From Pseudomonas sp. RIT-PI-S (GTDB lineage Bacteria > Pseudomonadota > Gammaproteobacteria > Pseudomonadales > Pseudomonadaceae), in the NCBI RefSeq assembly GCF_025642975.1, contig NZ_JANZKJ010000008.1:62001-126000 (forward strand): 64,000 nt of DNA, given 5' to 3'. A program made the position numbers and the translations under genes. Every line of letters starts with the position of its first letter. Within the stretch, counting starts at the first letter, position 1. Positions 55,922-64,000 of this stretch are shown here, piece after piece. Under the pieces are notes generated by a model. The model was given only the letters and a program-made list of their open reading frames with translations. It was not told the origin of the DNA and made no database searches.

Positions 55922-55982
55922 TATTTTGCAAGGAAAAGGTTATCCGTTACCGTTTAGCCCGGCCCCTGTTGCGAGCGCTGAT

Positions 55983-56603
55983 ATGACATCACCCGAGTTA
56001 CCTGGATTGAGAGCACGGCAAAAGCAGCAGCGCCGGCAGGAAATCACCGCGGCGGCGCTGGAGGTGTTCACCGCTCACGGTTTTGGCGCCGCCACGCTGG
56101 AGCAGATCGCCAGCAAGGCGGGGGTGTCCGCGCCCACGGTGGTCAATTACTTCGGCGGCAAGCAGCAGATCCTGCTGGCGCTGCTCAGCGAGCCGGACCA
56201 GAAAGCGGTGCGTGAGGTGCGCACCCGCCTGGCCGAGTACGCCCATCCGCTGGACGCGCTCTGCGACCTCGAACAGTTGATGACCACCTACCAGCTGGGT
56301 GCGCTGCCAGCGTCGCTATGGCGAGAGCTGGCGCCTTACCTGTTCACCGGCGAACTGGCGGAGATCTTCCAGCCATGGAACGCCGCGGTGGTGGAGGAGG
56401 CGCGGGCCGTGCTCGAGCACTTCCAGGCGCTGGGCATCGTCAGTGCCGTCACGGACATCCAGGTGGCCGCCACGGTGTTCAATCAATACGCCAACGTTGC
56501 GTTCATCCGCCTGGCCACCGAGGCGACGCCAGACCGGGCCGCCCATGCGCGGCACATGCGCAGCGTGTTCGAGCTGATGTGCGTGGGGATGCTGCGGCAC
56601 TGA
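55983..56603 (+). CDS. TetR-family transcriptional regulator
   Basis: 206-residue repressor type. N-terminal helix-turn-helix: ITAAALEVFTAHGFGAATLE then ASKAGVSAPTVVNYFGGKQQ, about residues 20-65. An all-helical ligand-binding C-terminal domain follows. Start at ATG 55983; an upstream TTG in frame has no support. Likely controls the divergent aminotransferase via the dyad at 55908. Confidence 0.9.
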   Translation: MTSPELPGLRARQKQQRRQEITAAALEVFTAHGFGAATLEQIASKAGVSAPTVVNYFGGKQQILLALLSEPDQKAVREVRTRLAEYAHPLDALCDLEQLMTTYQLGALPASLWRELAPYLFTGELAEIFQPWNAAVVEEARAVLEHFQALGIVSAVTDIQVAATVFNQYANVAFIRLATEATPDRAAHARHMRSVFELMCVGMLRH

Positions 56604-56761
56604 TGCGTGTCGCCGCGGGCGGGCCGCTCCGGCCCATCTCCAGGCCTGATGTCGCCTCTGGGCAGGCACTGGCGCGATCACGACAGCGGCCGTCGTAGCC
56701 AGCATCGATTCGTCATCTACCTCTGCTAGCGTCCTCGGATCATTCCGGGGAGCGCTACCAC

Positions 56762-57817
56762 ATGAGTCTGTCGAAGCTGATTGCCGCCGCCTTTTGCCTG
56801 GCCCTGGCTGGGCCGACCTTCGCCGCCACCGAGCTCAAGCACTGGCCGCCGGAAGCGGCGAAGCAGCTCGACGCGATGATCGCCGCCAACGCTAACAAGG
56901 GTGACTACGCGGTGTTCGACATGGACAACACCAGCTACCGCTACGACCTGGAAGAGTCGCTGCTGCCGTTCTTGGAAATGAAGGGCGTGCTCACCCGAGA
57001 CAAGCTGGACCCGTCCCTCAAGCTCATGCCGTTCAAGGACAGCGCCGAGCATAAGGAGAGCCTGTTCAGCTATTACTACCGGCTGTGCGAAGTCGACGAC
57101 ATGGTCTGCTACCCCTGGGTAGCGCAAGTGTTCGCGGGTTTCACCCTCAAGGAACTCAAGGGCTACGTGGACGAGCTGATGGCCTACGGCAAAGCCGTGC
57201 CTGCAACCTATTACGACGGCGACAAGGTCACCGCACTGGACGTGCAGCCACCGAAGGTCTTCCAGGGCCAGGCCGAGCTGTACAACAAACTGATGGAGAA
57301 CGGCATCGAGGTGTACGTGATGACCGCTGCCTCCGAAGAGCTGGTGCGCATGGTCGCCGCGGACCCGAAGTACGGCTACAACGTGAAGCCGCAAAACGTG
57401 ATCGGCGTCACCACCCTGCTGAAGAACCGCGACACCGGCGAACTGACCACCGCGCGCAAGCAGATCGCCGCGGGCAAGTACGACCCACAGGCTAACCTCG
57501 GCCTTGAGCTGACCCCTTACCTGTGGACCCCCGCCACCTGGATGGCCGGCAAACAGGCAGCGATCCTCACCTACATCGACCAATGGAAAAAACCTGTGCT
57601 GGTGGCCGGCGACACCCCCAGCAGCGACGGCTACATGTTGTTCCACAGCGTGGACGTGAACAAAGGTGGCATCCACTTGTGGGTCAACCGCAAGGCCAAG
57701 TACATGGACCAGCTCAACGGCATGATCAAGCAGAACGCCGAGGCGCAAAAAGCCCAGGGGTTGCCGGTGACCGCGGACAAGAATTGGGTGGTGGTCAAGC
57801 CCGAGGACATCCAGTAG
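56762..57817 (+). CDS. pchP: Phosphorylcholine phosphatase PchP (HAD superfamily)
   Basis: 351-residue periplasmic phosphatase releasing choline from phosphorylcholine, as in P. aeruginosa. Signal peptide about 1-22 ([17 protein letters not shown]). HAD motif [10 protein letters not shown] with Asp53 (Asp31 of the mature protein, as in the characterised enzyme), motif II TAAS, motif [10 protein letters not shown] (residues 283-290). The ribosome-binding site is gggga before ATG 56762. Its last seven codons (gtcaagcccgaggacatcca) are copied in the downstream array. Confidence 0.9.
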   Translation: MSLSKLIAAAFCLALAGPTFAATELKHWPPEAAKQLDAMIAANANKGDYAVFDMDNTSYRYDLEESLLPFLEMKGVLTRDKLDPSLKLMPFKDSAEHKESLFSYYYRLCEVDDMVCYPWVAQVFAGFTLKELKGYVDELMAYGKAVPATYYDGDKVTALDVQPPKVFQGQAELYNKLMENGIEVYVMTAASEELVRMVAADPKYGYNVKPQNVIGVTTLLKNRDTGELTTARKQIAAGKYDPQANLGLELTPYLWTPATWMAGKQAAILTYIDQWKKPVLVAGDTPSSDGYMLFHSVDVNKGGIHLWVNRKAKYMDQLNGMIKQNAEAQKAQGLPVTADKNWVVVKPEDIQ

Positions 57818-58702
57818 CACACCCCCTGTAGAAGCGGATTTATCCGCGAACAGCGATGGCGCCAGCTGCTTTAAACAGGGTGTTTTTGTTCGCGGATGAA
57901 TCCGCTCCCACAGTCTGGCGGTCAAGCCCGAGGACATCCAGGGCACGCCCCCTGTAGGAGCGGATTTATCCGCGAACAGCGATGGCATGAACTGTCTTAA
58001 AACAGGGTGTTTTTGTTCGCGGATGAATCCGCTCCCACAGTCTGGTGGTCAAGCCCGAAGTCATCCAGTGGCACACCCCCCTGTAGGAGCGGATTTATCC
58101 GCGAACAGCGATGGCGCCAGCCGCTTTAAACAAGGTGTTTTTGTTCGCGGATGAATCCGCTCCCACAGTCTGGCGGCCAAGCCCGAGGACATCCAGGGCA
58201 CGCCCCCTGTAGGAGCGGATTTATCCGCGAACAGCGATGGTGCCAGCCGCTTTAAAACGGGGTGTTTTTGTTCGCGGATGAATCCGCTCCCACAGTCTGG
58301 CGGTCAAGCCCGAGGACATCCAGGGGCACGCCCCCTGTAGGAGCGGATTTATCCGCGAACGGCGATGGCGCCAGCCGCTTTAAACAGGATGTTTTGTTCG
58401 CGGATGAATCCGCTCCCACAGTCTGGTAGTCAAGCTCGAGGACATCCACGGGCACGCCCCCTGTAGGAGCGGATTTATCCGCGAACGGCGATGGCGCCAG
58501 CTGCTTTAAACAGGGTGTTTTTGTTCGCGGATAAATCCGCTCCCACAGTCTGGTGGTCCAGCCTGAGGACATCCAGTAGCACACCCCCTGTAGGAGCGGA
58601 TTTATCCGCGAACAGCGATGGCATGAGCTGCTTTAAACAGGGTGCCTTTGTTCGTGGATAAATCCGCTCCTACGGTCAGTACGGCGCCGCTGCCACTGCT
58701 GC
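57818..58702. repeat. Tandem array of about 125-base units carrying copies of the pchP 3' end
   Basis: Each unit contains tgtaggagcggatttatccg, a spacer gatggcgccagctgctttaa, then gttcgcggatgaatccgctc, forming a large palindrome, and then tctggcggtcaagcccgagg continuing acatccag. That last part equals the final codons of pchP (57796-57816). Copies of it start near 57921, 58048, 58176, 58303, 58427 and 58554. The last copy again reads catccagtagcacaccccct as after the real gene end. No gene in this gap. Confidence 0.9.
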
Positions 58703-59095
58703 CTACCCGTGTTGAAAACGGTATTCCTGGGTCACGCCACCGTAGCTGTAGCTGGTCCCCGGGCAGTCGATGATGTGGATGTTGGAGTGCGGGTGCAGGT
58801 TGCCGATCTCCTCTGCCAGCAGCTCATAGGCCGCGCGTTGATAGCGGGCTTTCTGCGCCTTGGTGTTGGTTTCCTCAGTAATGGTCACTTCGAGCCGAAA
58901 GCTATTGCGCGCGTACTCAACCAGGGAGCGGTTCTCGATGAACCACTGCGCGTGGGGCATAAAGCGGACGATGATCATGGTCTGCGCTGGCGCTTTTTCC
59001 AGCAGCTCGCAGGTCAGCGCGGTGAGCTTGGGCACGATGCGCTGGGCCAGGGCCAGGTTGTCATCGCCAGAGAGGGTCAAGGTGAGGCCGGGCAT
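58703..59095 (-). CDS. Tautomerase-superfamily protein (4-oxalocrotonate tautomerase-like)
   Basis: 130-residue protein beginning Met-Pro-Gly, so the mature N-terminus would be the catalytic Pro1 of the tautomerase family. The length suggests two fused beta-alpha-beta units: LTLTLSGDDNLALAQRIVPK to VRFMPHAQWF, and RLEVTITEETNTKAQKARYQ to IIDCPGTSYSYGG. Substrate unknown. ATG 59095 was chosen because it gives Pro1 and has AAAGGA 7 bases upstream. Divergent from a LysR regulator. Confidence 0.8.
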   Translation of the reverse strand: MPGLTLTLSGDDNLALAQRIVPKLTALTCELLEKAPAQTMIIVRFMPHAQWFIENRSLVEYARNSFRLEVTITEETNTKAQKARYQRAAYELLAEEIGNLHPHSNIHIIDCPGTSYSYGGVTQEYRFQHG

Positions 59096-59201
59096 GGTGG
59101 TGTCCTTTCGCGGGTGGGTGTGAGCCAAGAATGACCTGTTGCAATTCTCCTTAAAAGCGGGAATATAAGGCCTTATCCACCGGAAAAACCGCAGGATGCG
59201 C

Positions 59202-60092
59202 ATGCGCCCCTTCGATCTTCAGCAGTTGCACACCTTTGTGGTGATCGCCGAGGCGGGCAGCCTTGCCGCCGCTTCGCCACGCTTGAACCTCTCTCAGTCG
59301 GCGGTCAGCGAGCAACTGCGCAAGCTTGAAAGCTTCGTCGGCGCGCGCGTGTTCGAGCGCGGCAAGCAAGGCGTGGCCCTGACCCCCAGCGGCGAGCGCT
59401 TGCTGGGCCTTGCGCGGGAATTGCTGGCACTGAGCGAGCGCTCCCTTGAGGCCATGCGTGGCACCACGCTGGCCGGCGAACTGCGGCTGGCGATCACCGA
59501 TTACTTCCGCCCTGGGGCCATCGCCGAGATCCTCAAAGCGCTGCAATTGCGCTACCCCGACCTGCGCCTGCACGTTTCGGTGCGCAAAAGCATGGTCATC
59601 GAGCGCGAGGGCGATAGCGGCGAATTCGACATCGGCCTGGCCATGCGCATACTCGACGGCCGCGTTTTGAGTGAGGGCCTGACGTTGCGCCGCGAGGCAT
59701 TGCACTGGGTCGCCGCGCCGGGGTATCGGGCCCCTGGCGAGGCGCCGCTGCCGCTGCTGGTGCTGCCCGAAGGTTGTTCGCTGCAACGCTTTGTGTGCCA
59801 CACCCTGGACAAACACAGGGTGCCCTACGTGATCGCTCATTCGGCCAGCGGCGTGGCCGGCTTGCAGTCCGCGGTGCTGGCCGGGCTTGGAGTAGCGTGC
59901 TTGAACCAGTCCGCTATTCCGCCAGGCGCCGAGCGTTGGCCGGGGCCGTTGCCGGCGCTGCCGGAGGTCGAGTTCGCCGTGCAGCCGCCTCGGGAAGGCG
60001 AGCCGCCTTTAGTTGGTGAAGTACGCGCCCGGCTGCTGGCGCACTTCAACGACGCCGCCGTTACCCCTCTGCGCCGGGCAGGCTATGCGTGA
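59202..60092 (+). CDS. LysR-family transcriptional regulator
   Basis: 296-residue regulator. N-terminal HTH (LAAASPRLNLSQSAVSEQLR, about 18-37) and LysR effector domain (about 88-290; GELRLAITDYFRPGAIAEIL). ATG 59202 has AGGA 5 bases upstream; ATG 59196 is also possible. Divergent from the tautomerase gene, 106 bases apart, which it probably controls. Its 3' end overlaps the convergent AraC gene by 32 bases. Confidence 0.92.
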   Translation: MRPFDLQQLHTFVVIAEAGSLAAASPRLNLSQSAVSEQLRKLESFVGARVFERGKQGVALTPSGERLLGLARELLALSERSLEAMRGTTLAGELRLAITDYFRPGAIAEILKALQLRYPDLRLHVSVRKSMVIEREGDSGEFDIGLAMRILDGRVLSEGLTLRREALHWVAAPGYRAPGEAPLPLLVLPEGCSLQRFVCHTLDKHRVPYVIAHSASGVAGLQSAVLAGLGVACLNQSAIPPGAERWPGPLPALPEVEFAVQPPREGEPPLVGEVRARLLAHFNDAAVTPLRRAGYA

Positions 60093-60912
60093 TGGGTATC
60101 CATATGTCCACATGGCCCTGCGCGCGGGATGGGTCGAAATCCGCACTGTACTGCTCGAACTCGGGGCTGTCGGCCAGCACATAGCCGGCGTTCGGTAGCC
60201 ACTGATCGAAAACAGTGAAAAACGTTTGATGGATCGTCGAGACATGGCCCTGGTGGCGAAACACGGCATAGCGTTGTTCAGGCACCTTGAAAGCCCGGAA
60301 TGCCGGAGGAAGGCCGTTCGTTCGCGACACCTCGATGCCGGCAATGTACTCGAAGCTGCCGTCGTCGCCAGGGTTGCAACACAGGCCATAAGTGAGGCCA
60401 TCTACGGCGTTGGCTACGCGCCCCAGGTAGGGAACGAAGGCCTGCCACAGGCCAACGATGCCTTCGTTGGCGTCGAAGGTGAAACGCTCGCCCAGGCCCG
60501 CGACGATAAACGAGGGGCGGGTTTCGAAGCGAGGCTCGGCCAGTGCGATGTGCTTTTTCTCTTTCATGCGCAGGGGCTCCACCAGTGGCATGGGTACGTC
60601 TGTGTGCAGGCGCGCCTGTTTCGGCGTTATGCCGAACAGCTCATGGAAGGCGCGGGTGAAGGCTTCATGGGAGCTGTAGCCCGCGCTCAGCGCCACCTCC
60701 AAGATGTCTGGCGCGCCCCGGCGCAAGGCTTGCGCTGCCTCGCTCAGGCGCCGCGCGCGGATGTAACGCATCACCGGCCAACCCGTCGCTAGCGCAAACC
60801 AACGCGCCAGGGCGAAGGGCGATAGGTTGCAGTGGTGCGCCACCTGGCTCAGGTCCAGGTCGGCATGCAGTTTCATCTCGATGAACCACAGGGTGTTTTC
60901 AATCGTTGCCAT
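60061..60912 (-). CDS. AraC-family regulator with GyrI-like effector domain
   Basis: 283-residue regulator with reversed order: N-terminal double helix-turn-helix (about 8-105; LSQVAHHCNLSPFALARWFA, LEVALSAGYSSHEAFTRAFH, FGITPKQAR), then a C-terminal GyrI/Rob-like ligand domain (about 125-280; FIVAGLGERFTFDANEGIVG, YIAGIEVSRTNGLPPAFRAF, DIWIPI). Rob- and SoxS-like proteins of this kind sense hydrophobic compounds. AAGGAG precedes ATG 60912 by 6 bases. Confidence 0.92.
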   Translation of the reverse strand: MATIENTLWFIEMKLHADLDLSQVAHHCNLSPFALARWFALATGWPVMRYIRARRLSEAAQALRRGAPDILEVALSAGYSSHEAFTRAFHELFGITPKQARLHTDVPMPLVEPLRMKEKKHIALAEPRFETRPSFIVAGLGERFTFDANEGIVGLWQAFVPYLGRVANAVDGLTYGLCCNPGDDGSFEYIAGIEVSRTNGLPPAFRAFKVPEQRYAVFRHQGHVSTIHQTFFTVFDQWLPNAGYVLADSPEFEQYSADFDPSRAQGHVDIWIPITHSLPGAEG

Positions 60913-60995
60913 GGCGAGCTCCTTGAACGCTAGGGCAACGGTAGCGAAGACGCCAAACGAGGATTTGATCGTTCTTGCACCCTGGATGGGAAGCG

Positions 60996-61301
60996 CTAGT
61001 CGTTGATATGCCGCCGCACGCACTGCACCAGCCCTTGCAATGGCCCGTCCTTCACCGGCGCCAAGAGGCACACCGTGTGTTCGCGCTCGCCTTCACTCAC
61101 GGTCAACGTGTAGTGCTGGGCGCCGCGCGGCGCGGCTGCAGGCTGGCGGCTTTGCGGCAAGGCGAAGAAGCGCGACGCTTCCACCAATTGCCGCAGTTCC
61201 TGCTGGTCTGGCGCGGGCAGGGCACTGACGTCGAGCGTGCGTGGCTTGTTCAGGCCTGGGAAGTACGCCATTCCACCGGTTTCGCAGTACGAGATGCGCA
61301 T
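60996..61301 (-). CDS. Emfourin-type inhibitor of M4 metallopeptidase
   Basis: 101-residue small protein encoded 28 bases downstream of a protealysin-like M4 protease gene, the standard place of the inhibitor emfourin. MRISYCETGGMAYFPGLNKP and TLDVSALPAPDQQELRQLVE, then YTLTVSEGEREHTVCLL, follow the emfourin pattern. AGGAGA precedes ATG 61301. It likely protects the cell by binding the cognate protease; this follows from known protealysin-emfourin pairs. Confidence 0.85.
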   Translation of the reverse strand: MRISYCETGGMAYFPGLNKPRTLDVSALPAPDQQELRQLVEASRFFALPQSRQPAAAPRGAQHYTLTVSEGEREHTVCLLAPVKDGPLQGLVQCVRRHIND

Positions 61302-61329
61302 GGCTGGGTCTCCTATCGATGTGTTGCCA

Positions 61330-62391
61330 TCATACGTCGATCCCCACCGCTGCCCAGCCTTCCTTGACCGCTTGGTGCGCGCCCTTGCCCGTGCCGTAAA
61401 GGCGGCCGGCGATGTCGGACGTGATGCGGGCAAAGCGTAGGAAGCCAGTGTTGGGACGCACGCGTGGGTCGCGCAGGGCGTCGTACCAGATGCGCCCGGC
61501 CTTTTCCCATGCATGGCCGCCGATGCGCGTGGCCACCTGGTAAAAAGCGTGGTTGGGGATGCCCGAGTTGATATGCACGCCGCCGTTGTCGTCGAAGGTG
61601 TGCACGAAGTCCTTCATGTGGCCGGGCTGCGGGTCTTTACCCAGCAGCTTGTCGTCGAACGCCGTGCCCGGGGCCTTCATCGAGCGCAAGGCCACGCCGT
61701 TGATCTTTTTGGTGAACAGCCCCTCGCCGATCAGCCAGTCGGCGTCTTCGGCCGTTTGCTGTTTGGCGTACTGCTTGATCATCGAGCCGAACACGTCCGA
61801 CATGGACTCGTTCAGCGCACCGGACTGGTTGAAATACATCAGCTTGGCTTCGTCCTCGGTTACCCCATGGGCCAGTTCATGGCCGATCACGTCCAGTGCC
61901 ACGGTGAACCGATTGAACACTTGACCGTCGCCGTCGCCGAAGACCATCTGCGCCGAATTCCAGAATGCGTTGTTGTAGGCCTTGCCGAAATGCACGGTGG
62001 CGTCCAGGGCGAGGCCGGCATCGTCGATGGAATTGCGGTCGAATACCTCGGCGAAGAAATCGAAGGTTGCCCCCAGCCCGTCGTAGGCCTCATCCACGGC
62101 GGGATCTCCGCTCACCGGCTGGCCTTCGCCGCGCACCAGCTTGCCGGGCAGGGTCTCGCTGCCGTCGGCGGTATAGATCGAGCGGCGCTTGCCGGCCAAC
62201 GCCGTGGCGGCCAGCAGCGGCGGGTTGCGGCTTGGTTGAGCGGTCATGCGCAGCGACCGGAAGGTTGCGTCCTTGGCGCGGGTACGCAGTGCCGCCTCGC
62301 GCTGCTCCTTATTGCCATTGCGGGCGATTTGGTCGAGCAGGTAGGGCGGGATCAGGCAGAAAATCGGGTGACGATCGTGTTGCATACACAT
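61330..62391 (-). CDS. Protealysin-like M4 (thermolysin family) metallopeptidase
   Basis: 353-residue zinc protease with a short propeptide and no classical signal peptide. The propeptide motif IPPYLLDQIARNG (residues 14-26) is typical of protealysin-like precursors. Zinc site: H171-E172-L-A-H175 with third ligand Glu195 in NESMSDVFGSM; GGVHINSGIPNHAFYQ holds the substrate-side His. Start ATG 62391 has AAGGAG 7 bases upstream (MCMQHDRHPIFCLIPPYLL). Forms an operon with the emfourin gene downstream. A 26-bp palindrome lies upstream. Confidence 0.93.
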   Translation of the reverse strand: MCMQHDRHPIFCLIPPYLLDQIARNGNKEQREAALRTRAKDATFRSLRMTAQPSRNPPLLAATALAGKRRSIYTADGSETLPGKLVRGEGQPVSGDPAVDEAYDGLGATFDFFAEVFDRNSIDDAGLALDATVHFGKAYNNAFWNSAQMVFGDGDGQVFNRFTVALDVIGHELAHGVTEDEAKLMYFNQSGALNESMSDVFGSMIKQYAKQQTAEDADWLIGEGLFTKKINGVALRSMKAPGTAFDDKLLGKDPQPGHMKDFVHTFDDNGGVHINSGIPNHAFYQVATRIGGHAWEKAGRIWYDALRDPRVRPNTGFLRFARITSDIAGRLYGTGKGAHQAVKEGWAAVGIDV

Positions 62392-62593
62392 GGAAACGCT
62401 CCTTCGCAAAGTGTGCGCAGGAGTCTAGACCAAGGGTTGGCAGCCTGACGTGGCGGTCGTTTTCAAAAACGAATTTATAATTTCGTTTTTGTGCGCAATC
62501 GAGATGCGGCGATAAAAACGAATAAATAACGTCGATTCGCTTGGCCAGGAAAGGCTGTGCACTGCAACCGGGAGGGCAGCCAAGGGCCTGTAC
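62392..62593. promoter_or_regulatory. Upstream region of protease operon with 26-bp palindrome
   Basis: AAAAACGAA (62465-62473) and TTCGTTTTT (62482-62490) form a perfect 9-bp dyad around TTTATAAT. A third AAAAACGAA half-site lies at 62514-62522. It is AT-rich in a GC-rich genome, about 75-100 bases before the protease start, so probably promoter plus operator. Regulator unknown. Confidence 0.55.
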
Positions 62594-62692
62594 ATGCAGT
62601 ACGAAAGCCAGCTGCCCGCCGGTGAAGCAAGACTGTTGCGCCAGATTGTTCATGGGGCGATCCAGGATATGTCGGCGCATTTACAAGCTTAA
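62594..62692 (+). CDS. Possible 32-residue peptide
   Basis: ATG 62594 has AAGGG 8 bases upstream and encodes MQYESQLPAGEARLLRQIVH to IQDMSAHLQA, a charged, probably helical peptide. It lies in the spacer between the divergent protease and PhzF genes. Family not recognised; a chance open frame is equally possible. Confidence 0.25.
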   Translation: MQYESQLPAGEARLLRQIVHGAIQDMSAHLQA

Positions 62693-62737
62693 GCCGGGTT
62701 ATGCTTTCGCCCCCCGCCATAACTAGCAGGCCCTCCC

Positions 62738-63586
62738 ATGCCCCACCGCCCCCGTGCGTTCAAACAGGTCGACGTGTTCACCGCCCACCCGCTGCTAGGC
62801 AACCCGCTGGCGGTGGTACTGGACGCCCAGGGCCTGAGCGATGCGCAGATGCAGGCGTTCGCCCGCTGGACCAACCTCAGTGAAACCACCTTCGTGTTGC
62901 CACCCACGGCCCCTGGCGCCGATTACCGGGTGCGGATTTTTACCACGACCCGTGAGTTGCCGTTTGCCGGCCACCCCACGTTGGGCACCTGTCATGCCTG
63001 GCTCGAGGCTGGCGGTGTAGCCCAGGGGGAAGAGATAGTGCAGGAGTGCGGCGTTGGCCTGGTGCGCGTCCGCCGGCGGCACGGGCGGCTGGCTTTCGCC
63101 TGCCCGCCCTTGCTGCGCTCCGGCGCGCCAACCGATGACGTGCTTGACCACGCCTGCAGGGCATTGGGCATTAACCGCGAAGCGGTAGCCGCGGCGCAGT
63201 GGGTGGACAACGGCGCCGGTTGGCTCGCCCTGCGCCTTCGTGACCGCCAGGCGGTGCTGGAGCTGGCGCCCAATGTTGCCCAGCTCGAAGATTTGGCGGT
63301 GGGGGTGTTCGCACCCTGGGACGAGGCGCGGGACGGCACCGAGGCTCAGTTCGAGGTCCGTGCCTTCATCCCCGGCGATGGCATGGCCGAGGATCCGGTC
63401 ACCGGCAGCTTGAACGCCGGCATCGCCCAGTGGTTGTACCGCGAGGGGCTGGCGCCGGAGCGTTACGTGGTAAGCCAAGGCACTGCCCTTGGCCGCGCCG
63501 GGCGGGTGCATGTCATGCGTGAAGGCGAGCACGTCTGGCTGGGCGGCGATGTGGTCACCTGCATCGACGGCGCGGTGGTGGTGTAG
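62738..63586 (+). CDS. PhzF-family isomerase/epimerase-like protein
   Basis: 282-residue protein with the two-lobed diaminopimelate-epimerase-like fold of PhzF. N-terminal FKQVDVFTAHPLLGNPLAVV, the catalytic-site Glu49 in NLSETTFVLPP, FTTTRELPFAGHPTLGT with the GHPT loop, and C-terminal MAEDPVTGSLNAGIAQWLYR. There is no phenazine operon here, so the substrate is unknown. Single-gene unit. Confidence 0.92.
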   Translation: MPHRPRAFKQVDVFTAHPLLGNPLAVVLDAQGLSDAQMQAFARWTNLSETTFVLPPTAPGADYRVRIFTTTRELPFAGHPTLGTCHAWLEAGGVAQGEEIVQECGVGLVRVRRRHGRLAFACPPLLRSGAPTDDVLDHACRALGINREAVAAAQWVDNGAGWLALRLRDRQAVLELAPNVAQLEDLAVGVFAPWDEARDGTEAQFEVRAFIPGDGMAEDPVTGSLNAGIAQWLYREGLAPERYVVSQGTALGRAGRVHVMREGEHVWLGGDVVTCIDGAVVV

Positions 63587-63746
63587 GCGCAGTTCGCAGG
63601 CTGGCGCCTACTCCACCGAGAGTGTAGGAGTGGGCAAAGCCCGCGAACCGGTGGGCCCGAAGTTCTCAGGCTGGCGGCCATCTCACAACAGTGTATGAAC
63701 GTGCAAAGCCCGCGAACCCAGGCGCCTGAGGTCCGCAAGCGGGCGC
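63587..63746. repeat. REP-type repeats, two degenerate units
   Basis: gtgtaggagtgggcaaagcc and gtgtatgaacgtgcaaagcc, each followed by cgcgaacc, are relatives of the 53.6-54.5 kb family. They lie between PhzF and a convergent sensor kinase gene. Confidence 0.7.
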
Positions 63747-64000
63747 CTACAAAGGCAGCGTCAGGCCGAAGGTATTGGTGCCGCCCTCGCTGCGGGCGAA
63801 TACGCAGCCGCCGTGCATGGAGGCGACCGCCTTGACGATGGCCAGGCCCAGGCCGTGGTTACCGCCTTCGTTGTGGCGGGCGGCGTCCACGCGGTAGAAG
63901 CGTTCGAACAGCAGCGGCAAGTGTTCGTCGGCAATCGCCGCTCCCGGGTTGCTGACGGCCACGCTGACCCGGTCGCCCATAGGGTCGATCCTCACCTCTA
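63747..64000 (-). CDS. Sensor histidine kinase, C-terminal part only (heavy-metal sensor type)
   Basis: C-terminal end of the ATPase domain, open to the window edge. VSVAVSNPGAAIADEHLPLL and RFYRVDAARHNEGGNHGLGL (G1/G2 boxes, F-box RFYR-V-D), then SMHGGCVFARSEGGTNTFGL. The R-F-Y-R-V-D-x-A-R and G-L-G-L-A-I-V pattern is that of CusS/CopS/IrlS-type kinases for metals. The His box and sensor domain lie outside the window, so the signal is unproven. Confidence 0.85.
   Translation of the reverse strand, partial: EVRIDPMGDRVSVAVSNPGAAIADEHLPLLFERFYRVDAARHNEGGNHGLGLAIVKAVASMHGGCVFARSEGGTNTFGLTLPL

Overview
The window is a GC-rich chromosomal segment of a Pseudomonas, most likely of the P. putida/P. 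fluorescens lineage. The grounds are the kdp operon order, a CdiA with a Pseudomonas-type long signal peptide, a periplasmic phosphorylcholine phosphatase, a protealysin-type M4 protease with its emfourin partner, and several families of REP palindromes. The species call is inference from gene content only. No rRNA, tRNA, prophage or CRISPR was seen.

Layout: 0-5.1 kb holds the end of the high-affinity K+ pump genes (kdpB end, kdpC) and their two-component system kdpDE. 5.1-5.8 kb is a repeat region with a perfect 10-bp tandem array. 5.8-9.0 kb has cobF divergent from metE. 9.1-19.2 kb is a run of small independent units (GNATs, azoreductase-like protein, SDRs, chemoreceptor, MFS, LysE and DMT exporters). 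The DMT gene follows a Val/Ala/Leu-rich leader ORF with mutually exclusive hairpins. 19.3-33.5 kb is a two-partner secretion / contact-dependent inhibition locus: cdiB, a 3863-residue cdiA, and a short AT-rich toxin/immunity end. The toxin tail carries a ParB/sulfiredoxin-like DGNHR motif and the overlapping next gene is a pentapeptide-repeat protein. 33.5-39 kb has a DUF2252 protein, a frameshifted SDR, AraC regulators, an orphan broken HigB toxin and a LysE exporter.

39.5-45.2 kb is a catabolic operon (aldehyde dehydrogenase, NCS1 permease, GMC oxidoreductase) with a divergent LysR regulator. 45.2-46.7 kb is an array of long palindromes next to a frameshifted RAYT (REP-associated transposase). 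46.9-53.4 kb is a same-strand cluster: ArgE-like deacylase, DUF1028 protein, RidA, flavoprotein monooxygenase and a NitT/TauT-type ABC transporter. It looks like one uptake and degradation pathway for an N-acyl or N-substituted compound. 53.6-54.5 kb is an 11-unit REP array, followed by a class III aminotransferase with a divergent TetR regulator. 56.8-58.7 kb has pchP and a tandem array whose unit includes the last codons of pchP. 58.7-64 kb holds a tautomerase/LysR pair, an AraC-GyrI regulator, the emfourin-protealysin pair, a PhzF-family protein and the end of a sensor kinase cut by the window edge.

Six sites look like genome decay or repeat-driven change: SDR 35.2-36.1 kb, HigB 37.2-37.5 kb, RAYT 46.2-46.7 kb, a lipoprotein fragment at 19.3 kb, and the arrays at 45.2 and 57.8 kb. 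At least five distinct palindromic repeat families occur in 64 kb.
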